Shown: positions 7,929 to 14,110 of the stretch, in pieces | Layout of the letters: the number at the start of each line of letters is the position of its first letter | Position numbering within the stretch: position 1 is the first letter of the stretch | Assembly: GCA_902806425.1 (NCBI GenBank) | Contig: CADCWP010000002.1 | Coordinates: 1,924-44,681, forward strand | Reading direction: 5' to 3' | Origin: an uncultured Truepera sp. | GTDB lineage: Bacteria; Deinococcota; Deinococci; Deinococcales; Trueperaceae | DNA length: 42,758 bases | The notes under the pieces: model-generated | What the model was told of the DNA's origin: nothing | What the model saw: only the letters and a program-made list of their open reading frames with translations | Databases searched by the model: none | Program-made: the position numbers and the translations under genes

Positions 7929-9707
7929 CTAGCGGCCTACACCCAAGTCGATAGAGGGCTCGAGCGGCGGCCCCTCCTCGAGCGGATCGTCTTCGGGCGG
8001 GGTTTCAGGCGCTTCCTCGGGGCTTGGTTCGTCCGCAGGAGCCCGTGCGGGTGCGCCCCGTTTCCCCCGCACGGTGACCTCCACCTGTTCGCTGCCTCCG
8101 ACGAGGTAGGGCAGGCTCAGGCGCTTTAGCACGCGCGTTTCACCCTCTATCGTCGTCTCCACGACGAGTTCGCTCGACTGCACGTTCTCCTCTAGGGCCG
8201 TCAGCAGCTCGGCAAATGATAGGAGCGGGGGCGCTTCGGCGTCGTCTTCGGGCGGGGTCAGGCCGCCCCTCACCGTGAGCGTGAGCGCGCCGCGCAGCTT
8301 CGGGGGCAGACGCACGCTCAGGCGTTCGACCTGAGGTTCGGCGCGGTACGGCTGCAAGCGGAGGTTGAGGCCGAGCGACCCGCCCGGTCCAAGGGTCCGG
8401 CGCTCGGGAACGGCGTCGACGATCTCGGCGACCCGCTCCGCCCGCGCGTAGGTCGCGCTGATGTTGATGCGCTCTACCTCGGCGGCCTGAAACGGGTTTC
8501 CGGAAAACAACCCAAGCGGTTCGGCGGCGAGTTCGGCGGCGGCGAAGGCGAGGTCGTCGGGCGAGGTCGCCTGCTCGAGCACCCGCACCGTTCGGCCCCC
8601 CCGGAGTTCGATCTCCCAAGCCAGGTCCGCCGTACCCGCGCCGGTTTCCTGAAGGAGCGCGTCAAAGGCTTCTAGCGTCGCGGCGGCTAGGAGCGGCGCG
8701 TAAAAGCGCTCGTCGTCGGTGACCTCAAAGCGCTTGGTCAGCGCGCCCGCGTCGCCGCTAAAGCGGAGCGTCACCGGGATAAAGTTGGGTTTTTTGCCCA
8801 AGAGACCGCTGATGGCGTAGGGCCGGTCCTGCGTCACGCTGCCGAGGATGCGCTGCCCGCTGTCGGCGAGCTTGAAGGGGACGCTCCGGCTCGGCACGAG
8901 GGCGGTGACGTACGCGGGGGTAAGCGCGAACGAGACCGCGCCGCGCCCGACCAGCGGGTGCCCAAAGGCCCAGAACGCATCGCCCTCAAGGAGCGTCACG
9001 GTGCCGACCGCTGCCACCGTAACGTCGCCCCGCACGAGTTGGGCGCTGACGGCGCTTCCGGGCTCGAGCCGGTATGCATCGTCGTCGGCCCGTCCTCCGG
9101 CGCTTTGAAGCGGTACGGGCGCTACCACGTCGGAGAATAGGGGCGCTAGAAAAGTGCTCGCCCGCGCTGAAAGACCTGAAACCAGCAGCGGCGTCCGCAC
9201 GGGAACGGCGTCCCCCAAGTCGAACTGAGGGCCGAAGGCGGCAACATCCCGCGTCCGTGGGTCGGCGCGGCGCATGGTCGCTATCGGCGTGACGAGCCCG
9301 AGCCCACCGGTCGTCTCCGGGAAGGTAAAGCTGATCGCGCCTAGAAGCGCGTCCCGGCCCACGTGCCCCAGATACACCGGGCTCCCGCTCATCCCCGAGG
9401 CGATGCCCCCGGCGGCGGTGATAAGCGGCCCGCTCGCCCGCACGAGTACGACCGGGAATCCGGTGCCGACGTCGTGCTGGAGCGCCAGCACCTCGACACT
9501 AAAGCGTTCAATCACGTTGCCCGCTCCGGCGGTGAGGGCGTAGCCGGTCTGGCCGGGCTCGAGCGCGGCGAGTGGAAACAGGGGCGTCGCCTTAGTTGTC
9601 GTTTGAGGCGGTTTTTGAAACGGTGTTTGGGGTGTTGCCCTGGATGTTGCAGGGTACGAGAGGCAAAAAAGCGCCAGCAGCGCGCCCAGCAGAGCCCGCC
9701 TGGTCAC
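7929..9707 (-). CDS. Exported SpoIVB/S55 peptidase-like protein
   Basis: A 592-residue protein with a signal peptide (MTRRALLGALLALFCLSYPA, probable cleavage after TSRA). Residues 50-140 carry an S55-like segment, LEPGQTGYALT and GIASGMSGSPVYLGH; the serines of GMSGSP (105-110) are the likely nucleophile site. A histidine motif FWAFGHPLVG follows near residue 250. In Bacillus SpoIVB, as I recall, the histidine precedes the serine, so the order here is reversed. The C-terminal half looks like beta-rich domains and ends in a Pro/Glu-rich tail. As the first gene of the lpx operon it may act in envelope maturation or be a non-peptidase scaffold. The start GTG has no ribosome binding site but overlaps the stop of a mini-ORF in GTGA. 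Confidence 0.65.
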   Translation of the reverse strand: MTRRALLGALLALFCLSYPATSRATPQTPFQKPPQTTTKATPLFPLAALEPGQTGYALTAGAGNVIERFSVEVLALQHDVGTGFPVVLVRASGPLITAAGGIASGMSGSPVYLGHVGRDALLGAISFTFPETTGGLGLVTPIATMRRADPRTRDVAAFGPQFDLGDAVPVRTPLLVSGLSARASTFLAPLFSDVVAPVPLQSAGGRADDDAYRLEPGSAVSAQLVRGDVTVAAVGTVTLLEGDAFWAFGHPLVGRGAVSFALTPAYVTALVPSRSVPFKLADSGQRILGSVTQDRPYAISGLLGKKPNFIPVTLRFSGDAGALTKRFEVTDDERFYAPLLAAATLEAFDALLQETGAGTADLAWEIELRGGRTVRVLEQATSPDDLAFAAAELAAEPLGLFSGNPFQAAEVERINISATYARAERVAEIVDAVPERRTLGPGGSLGLNLRLQPYRAEPQVERLSVRLPPKLRGALTLTVRGGLTPPEDDAEAPPLLSFAELLTALEENVQSSELVVETTIEGETRVLKRLSLPYLVGGSEQVEVTVRGKRGAPARAPADEPSPEEAPETPPEDDPLEEGPPLEPSIDLGVGR

Positions 9708-9775
9708 GAGGTCGTCTTTACGGGTGTCAAGGTCTGCCGAGTCGGTGGGCTGATGGTCGTCACGGTCTCCGTCAT
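9704..9775 (-). CDS. Leaderless 23-codon mini-ORF coupled to the S55-like gene
   Basis: An ATG at 9773-9775 starts a 23-codon frame (beginning MTETVTTISP, Thr-rich) whose TGA at 9704-9706 overlaps the GTG of the S55-like gene in GTGA. A -10 box (TAAGCT on the minus strand) ends 7 bases before the ATG, so the ATG would lie at or next to the 5' end of the mRNA. The main gene has no ribosome binding site, so ribosomes that finish the mini-ORF may restart on it. No peptide family is recognised. Confidence 0.5.
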   Translation of the reverse strand: MTETVTTISPPTRQTLTPVKTTS

Positions 9776-9782
9776 GCCTACA

Positions 9783-9788
9783 AGCTTA
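9783..9788 (-). promoter_or_regulatory. -10 box of the S55/lpx operon
   Basis: TAAGCT on the minus strand, 7 bases before the mini-ORF ATG at 9775. It matches the TANNNT spacing seen before other leaderless starts in this window. No convincing -35 hexamer is seen. Confidence 0.4.
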
Positions 9789-9800
9789 CCGCCCGCCGAC

Positions 9801-9875
9801 TTAGAACCCGGCGGGTCGAACCCCGTCACCCTAGAACCAGACGTCTTAAAACTTGGCGTTTTAAAACCTAGCGCC
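9801..9875. repeat. Degenerate 15-bp tandem repeat, five units
   Basis: Five consecutive 15-base units (9801, 9816, 9831, 9846, 9861) fit a rough consensus TTARAACCNGGCGYC; the second unit is the most divergent and 9786-9800 may be a decayed sixth. The array fills the gap after mreB and its last unit covers the mreB stop. The units can fold into small hairpins, for example TTAAAAC (9846-9852) with GTTTTAA (9858-9864). Confidence 0.55.
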
Positions 9876-10902
9876 GCAAAAATCTATCCGAAACGAGCGC
9901 GTCCTCTAAGGATTCGGTCATCGAAAGGGCCTTGCCGGTGCCCAAAGCCACGCAGTCAGCGGCGTTTTCGGCGACCGCTACCGGGATGCCGGTCGTCTGG
10001 CGGAGCATATCGTCGAAGTTGCGCAGCAGCGCGCCACCCCCGGTCATGATGATGCCCTTGTCGATGACGTCCGAGATGAGTTCGGGAGGGGCGGTCTCCA
10101 ACACCCGCTGCACACCGGCGGCAATCTTTTCTAACGGGTCGCGGAGCGCCTCGACGACGTCGTCGGTGGTCACGACCGCCGTTTTTGGGAGGCCGCTGGT
10201 GATGTCGCGCCCGCGCACCTCGAAGCTGCCGACCTCGCCCGGGGTTTTGACGCTCGCCGCGCCGACGCGCAGTTTGATCTCCTCGGCCGTGCGGTCGCCG
10301 ATGAGCATACTTTCCTTATGCCGGACAAAACGGACGATGGCCTCGTCGAACTCGTTTCCGGCGATACGCAACGATTCGGCGACGACGACCCCACCCAAGC
10401 TGATGACCGCGACGTCGGTCGTGCCCCCGCCGATGTCGATCACCATCGAGCCAGTCGGTTCGGTGACGCTGAGCCCCGCGCCGATAGCGGCGGCGAGCGG
10501 TTCTTCGATCAGGAGCGCCTTCCTTGCCCCAACCTCGCGCACGGCCTGCAAGACGGCGCGCTTTTCAACCTCGGTGACGCCCGACGGCACGCAGACCATC
10601 ACATTCTGACCTAAAAACCGGCTGGGGCCGCCCGTCACTCGGCGAACAAACGCCTTGAGCATCTTTTCGGTCAGGGTGTAGTCGGCGATCACCCCGTCGC
10701 GCATGGGCCGCACCGTGACGATGCTGCCGGGGGTGCGCCCAAGCATCCGGTAGGCTTCCTCACCGACCGCCCGCACCTCGCCTGTACCCTTGACGAGGGC
10801 GATCACCGAGGGCTCGCGGAGCATGATGCCCTTGCCCTTGACGTAGATGAGCACCGTCGCGGTACCTAGATCGACGCCGATCTCTTGAAACGGTCTAAAC
10901 AT
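9868..10902 (-). CDS. mreB: Rod shape-determining protein MreB
   Basis: A 344-residue actin-like ATPase that guides lateral wall synthesis at the inner membrane. The phosphate 1 motif is seen at the N-terminus (IGVDLGTATVLIYVKGKGI), the phosphate 2 motif as DIGGGTTDVAVISLGG, and the adenosine-type motif as IMTGGGALLRNFD. Length and motifs are normal. No mreC or mreD is adjacent, unlike the common mreBCD operon. No ribosome binding site precedes the ATG (the coding strand reads ACCTCCG there); instead the start is overlapped by an upstream mini-ORF. Confidence 0.94.
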   Translation of the reverse strand: MFRPFQEIGVDLGTATVLIYVKGKGIMLREPSVIALVKGTGEVRAVGEEAYRMLGRTPGSIVTVRPMRDGVIADYTLTEKMLKAFVRRVTGGPSRFLGQNVMVCVPSGVTEVEKRAVLQAVREVGARKALLIEEPLAAAIGAGLSVTEPTGSMVIDIGGGTTDVAVISLGGVVVAESLRIAGNEFDEAIVRFVRHKESMLIGDRTAEEIKLRVGAASVKTPGEVGSFEVRGRDITSGLPKTAVVTTDDVVEALRDPLEKIAAGVQRVLETAPPELISDVIDKGIIMTGGGALLRNFDDMLRQTTGIPVAVAENAADCVALGTGKALSMTESLEDALVSDRFLRR

Positions 10903-10945
10903 CGGAGGTAACGCGCTCCCAGGGAGCTTGAAGGGTCAGGTTCAC
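10895..10945 (-). CDS. 16-codon mini-ORF overlapping the mreB start
   Basis: A GTG at 10943-10945 opens a 16-codon frame (MNLTLQAPWERVTSDV) that stops with TAG at 10895-10897, 8 bases inside mreB. A TATACT -10 box on the minus strand lies 9 bases upstream and a second TATACT abuts the GTG. This repeats the arrangement at the S55 gene and at gmk, and it may carry ribosomes to mreB, which lacks a ribosome binding site. Confidence 0.4.
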   Translation of the reverse strand: MNLTLQAPWERVTSDV

Positions 10946-10946
10946 A

Positions 10947-10961
10947 GTATACCTAGTATAC
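10947..10961 (-). promoter_or_regulatory. Twin TATACT -10 boxes upstream of mreB
   Basis: The minus strand reads GTATACTAGGTATAC here, giving two TATACT hexamers (10955-10960 and 10946-10951). The first, 9 bases before the mini-ORF GTG, is the better candidate. TTGAAG lies further upstream but with poor spacing for a -35. The two GTATAC palindromes could also be a protein-binding site. Confidence 0.4.
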
Positions 10962-10989
10962 CCCTGCACCTTCTTCAAGATTACCCGAT

Positions 10990-11535
10990 CTAGAGGTAAA
11001 GCGGTGTGACGGTGTTTGCCCCGCGAGCGGCGCACTGGGCTAGGTACGCGGCGTCTGGGGGTATTCCTTCAAAGTAGGGCAGCCCTTGTTCTTGAAGGGT
11101 CTCTCGCTGACCTTTAACCAGCTCGCCTTCTTGCGTGATACCCTCGGGCCGCCAGCGAAACACCCCGGCGTAGACGCCCCCACGCCGCGCGTCTAGAGCG
11201 ACGACGCCGCGCGGCCTGCCCTCGCCTAGCGCTGTTGCCGCCAGCGCTAGCAGGCTGCTCTCGCCGCGCAACGGGAGGTCCAGGCCCTGGGCGATACCTT
11301 TGGCCGCCGCGACGCCGACCCGCAGGCCGGTATACGACCCCGGTCCGACGCCGACGGTGACACCCGCGAGGTCGTGAGGTGTGAGACCGGCTTGTGCAAA
11401 AAGAGCGTCGAGTGCTCCGGTGATGCGCCCCGCGTGGTCGCGGCCTACCTCCTCGCAAAAGCGCGCCAGAACGCCGTTTTGGTACAGCGCCAAGGCGAGG
11501 TAGGGGCTCGCGCAGTCGAGACCGAGGTAAACCAT
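10990..11535 (-). CDS. tsaB: tRNA threonylcarbamoyladenosine biosynthesis protein TsaB
   Basis: TsaB is the inactive-kinase partner of TsaD in making t6A at position 37 of ANN-decoding tRNAs. The family marks are LGLDCASPYLALAL at the N-terminus and VGVGPGSYTGLRVGVAAAKG near residues 65-85. A longer frame extends to 11667, but the ATG at 11533-11535 is chosen because family members begin with this ILGIDTS-type strand and the extension would run into tsaE. It lies 20 bases after the tsaE stop. At 181 residues it is on the short side for the family. Confidence 0.88.
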   Translation of the reverse strand: MVYLGLDCASPYLALALYQNGVLARFCEEVGRDHAGRITGALDALFAQAGLTPHDLAGVTVGVGPGSYTGLRVGVAAAKGIAQGLDLPLRGESSLLALAATALGEGRPRGVVALDARRGGVYAGVFRWRPEGITQEGELVKGQRETLQEQGLPYFEGIPPDAAYLAQCAARGANTVTPLYL

Positions 11536-11555
11536 AAAGGGAGCATACCTGCGCG

Positions 11556-12005
11556 TTACACGAGTGTTCTGTCGCCTTGCGTCACGTAAACGCGCCGCGC
11601 GTTGCCCGTCAGCGACAGGTTTACTATGAGCGCCTCTGGAAACGCCCTCAGCAGTGCCTCGCCCCACTCGACGGCGACGAGCCGCGCCCGCTCCAGATAG
11701 TCGTCCAGTCCCAGTTCAAAAAGTGCCTCGGCAACGTCCGAGCGGATAGCGCTCAAGCGGTAGGCGTCGATGTGAACGAGGACGCCCGCTGGGGTCGGGT
11801 ACTCATGGATAAGCGTGTAGGTAGGGCTGCTGATCTGAGCCGCGCTGCCGAGCGCCCGCCCGAGCGCCTGGACCAGCGTCGTTTTGCCCGCGCCTAACGG
11901 CCCGCTGAGAACGAGCAGCGTGCCAGGCGGTGCGTGCTGTACGAGCGTCCTGGCAAGCTGCTCGGTGTCGCTCAGCGAAGAGAGGGTCTTGGGCACGTTC
12001 TTCAC
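11556..12005 (-). CDS. tsaE: tRNA threonylcarbamoyladenosine biosynthesis ATPase TsaE
   Basis: TsaE is the small P-loop ATPase that resets the TsaB-TsaD complex in t6A synthesis. The 149-residue protein has Walker A at 35-43 (GPLGAGKTT) and the family motif ISSPTYTLIHEYP, plus a VEWGEAL segment. It starts with GTG. It is directly upstream of tsaB, a common pairing. No ribosome binding site is obvious. A TAAAAT on the minus strand (12026-12031) 20 bases before the GTG could be its -10 box. Confidence 0.9.
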   Translation of the reverse strand: MKNVPKTLSSLSDTEQLARTLVQHAPPGTLLVLSGPLGAGKTTLVQALGRALGSAAQISSPTYTLIHEYPTPAGVLVHIDAYRLSAIRSDVAEALFELGLDDYLERARLVAVEWGEALLRAFPEALIVNLSLTGNARRVYVTQGDRTLV

Positions 12006-12070
12006 TATGACAGCTCGCAGCAGCTATTTTAAAACCCGTCGTTGCAGCTACCACGCCCGATACGCTCGGT

Positions 12071-12132
12071 GACATAACGGAACGTCCTTCAGGCAGATGG
12101 CTATACGCGGGGTTCGCGTCGCAAGTTATGTC
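12071..12132. repeat. Inverted repeat with inner hairpin
   Basis: GACATAAC (12071-12078) and GTTATGTC (12125-12132) form a perfect 8-bp inverted repeat. Inside it ACGCG (12105-12109) pairs with CGCGT (12115-12119) around GGGTT. The element sits in the 237-base gap between tsaE and the coiled-coil gene, where I see no gene or tRNA. It could be a structured 5' or 3' RNA element or chance. Confidence 0.3.
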
Positions 12133-12242
12133 CCTGAGAACTGTCCGGCGCGTCTACTCCGGGCTAATACCGGAAGCTGAGACCTGCGCCCAACTCTACC
12201 AAGTACGAAAACCGCTCCAGCCTCACTTAGACGGGGCAGAAG

Positions 12243-14105
12243 TCAGGTGAGAAGCGCGGCGAGTTCGGGTAAGGCGTCCTCGAGCCGCTGCCGCGCCGAG
12301 CTCCCCCAGGTCGGCGCGCGGGTGACCAGGACCAAGCTGCGGGCGCGGGCCAGCCACATGGCGACCAGCGTGTGCTCCGGCGTTTCGACCGTCAGGGACG
12401 TTGCCGCACCCTGCCCGATACCGAGCCCGAGGGTGTCGGCGCGGCGTTTGGCGAGGCGCACGGTGCGCCTGAGCGTCTCCACATCGGTCGGCAGTTCGCC
12501 TGCGACCAGCGTGTCGGCGTCGGCGAAGAGGGCGATTCCCGCGACGCCTTCGTAGGTAGCTTGGTCGCCCAGCCAGTCCTGCAAAGCCGATGATGAGGCC
12601 CTCGGAAACGCGCTTAGATCCAGCACGTCGTCTAGGGCACCGCTTTGGAGCAGCTCAGTGGCGACGGCGCGGGTTACGCTGGACTCGTCTTGTAGGCCGC
12701 CGATAAGGGCCTCCGCCTCCTGTAAGCCCACCTCCAACTCCGCCAGACGTTTCGGTGACACGCGGTGCACAGACCCCTGCTGCGCGCTCAGCTCGCGCAG
12801 ACGCCAGCGCAACGTAAGCGCCTCTTCGGAGTTGAGGGCAGCGAGCGGCGCGGCGGCGCTTTGGGCGGCGGCGACGCGGTCTGTAAACCTTTGCGCGCTC
12901 CCCTTCGCCTCGGCCTGCGCCCGCTCGAGCAGGGTCCAACCTTCTGTTAGCTCGGGCAAGCGCAGGCTGTGCTCGAGCGACTCCCGCGCCGTCTCCAGAA
13001 ACGCCGTCAACTCCTGACCGAGTGGGCTGGGCAGGTCGCGGTAACGCTCGGCTTCGGCCTCTAAGCGGTGAAAGTCGGCGAGTTCGGCGCTACCGACGCC
13101 GCCCGCATGTAGGTCGCGTACCCGCTGCACGTCGGCGGCGGGGGTAAGGGTGGTCTCGAGAACCTTGAGCGCTAGAGTCAGCACCTGGCGCAACTCGGGA
13201 CCTTGCGCCTCGTCTAAAAGTGCCCCGAACTCAGCTTGGAGGGCGTCCCGAAGCCCGTCTTGGGCACCTCTTAGCTCAGCGCGGAAGGCGGGAAGCGCCT
13301 CGCCGAGCAGCGTTTGCGCCTCGACCAGCTGACCCTGTGCCACAAGCCGCTCGGCGAGGGCGGGCTCGTGGTCTAAGAGCGTCTTAAATTCCTCCGCCAA
13401 GACGCGCAACTCTCGCTCCTCTTCGCCCAGAAGTCTGGACTTCTCGGCGCGCAGGTCAGCGGCTAACTTGTGCGCCCGCTCGACCTCGGCGGGGGCGCGC
13501 TGCTGCGCCTCTTGGGCACCGCGGATAAGCTCGAGCAGCCCGCCCAGACGGCGGATTTTGGGGGTTTTTAGACTGCTGCTTTCTGAGAGCGCAGCTTCAA
13601 GGACCGTCAGCTCGCGCGCCTGCACGGAGAGCTGGTCGCTGAGCTTTTGGTGCAGGACGCCGAGCTGCACCTGTGCGGCGGCGATCAGCTCGCCCGCGTC
13701 GCGCCCAGCGGCGTGCTCGGCTTCGATGAGCAGGAGCTGCGCGCGCAGTTTTTGCGTCTCACTCCACTCGAAATAGATGTTAAACGGCTTTAGCGAGTCC
13801 CGCAGAAGCCGTACCGCTTGAGCCTGCGCGCCGAGGCTCAGGGGCGGGGTGTGGGGGTTATCCGGTACCTGTGAAAGCCGCTCCAAAAGTCCCTGTAAAA
13901 TCTCTTGGGCCTGGGCCTCACCGAGCGAGGACGTCAGGCGCGGCAGCACCCGGCTGCGGAGGATCGCCTCGGCGTCTTTTGACGAGACCGTGTCGGCGGT
14001 TTTGCCGACAGCCGAAAGGCCCTCGTGCAGCGCCTGTGAGACGAGGCGGGGGGAGAGGAGTTCCTCGAGTTCGTGGACGGTAGTTTTATAGAGTGCGTTG
14101 GCCAT
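12243..14105 (-). CDS. Coiled-coil protein with possible Roadblock/LC7-like C-terminus
   Basis: A 620-residue soluble protein, very rich in Ala, Leu, Glu and Arg. Residues 1-80 form a compact helical region (ELEELLSPRLVSQALHEGL). Residues 120-480 are almost entirely predicted helix and coiled coil, with no signal peptide or membrane segment. The last 110 residues change character: GVAGIALFADADTLVAGELP, then GIGQGAATSLTVETPEHTLV and a strand LVLVTRAP. This alternation resembles Roadblock/LC7 domains that regulate small GTPases, as MglB does. The resemblance is by eye only. It begins 5 bases after the membrane protein stop, so the two form a unit. Confidence 0.6.
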   Translation of the reverse strand: MANALYKTTVHELEELLSPRLVSQALHEGLSAVGKTADTVSSKDAEAILRSRVLPRLTSSLGEAQAQEILQGLLERLSQVPDNPHTPPLSLGAQAQAVRLLRDSLKPFNIYFEWSETQKLRAQLLLIEAEHAAGRDAGELIAAAQVQLGVLHQKLSDQLSVQARELTVLEAALSESSSLKTPKIRRLGGLLELIRGAQEAQQRAPAEVERAHKLAADLRAEKSRLLGEEERELRVLAEEFKTLLDHEPALAERLVAQGQLVEAQTLLGEALPAFRAELRGAQDGLRDALQAEFGALLDEAQGPELRQVLTLALKVLETTLTPAADVQRVRDLHAGGVGSAELADFHRLEAEAERYRDLPSPLGQELTAFLETARESLEHSLRLPELTEGWTLLERAQAEAKGSAQRFTDRVAAAQSAAAPLAALNSEEALTLRWRLRELSAQQGSVHRVSPKRLAELEVGLQEAEALIGGLQDESSVTRAVATELLQSGALDDVLDLSAFPRASSSALQDWLGDQATYEGVAGIALFADADTLVAGELPTDVETLRRTVRLAKRRADTLGLGIGQGAATSLTVETPEHTLVAMWLARARSLVLVTRAPTWGSSARQRLEDALPELAALLT

Positions 14106-14110
14106 AACCC

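Noticed and set aside
9363-10049. Plus-strand frame across the 15-bp array read as a pentapeptide-repeat protein
   Set aside because: The five-residue periodicity only reflects the 15-base DNA repeat; both flanks are certain minus-strand genes.
12006-12242. tRNA-like stretch near 12110
   Set aside because: GGTTCG-like bases are present, but no acceptor stem, D arm or anticodon arm can be built.
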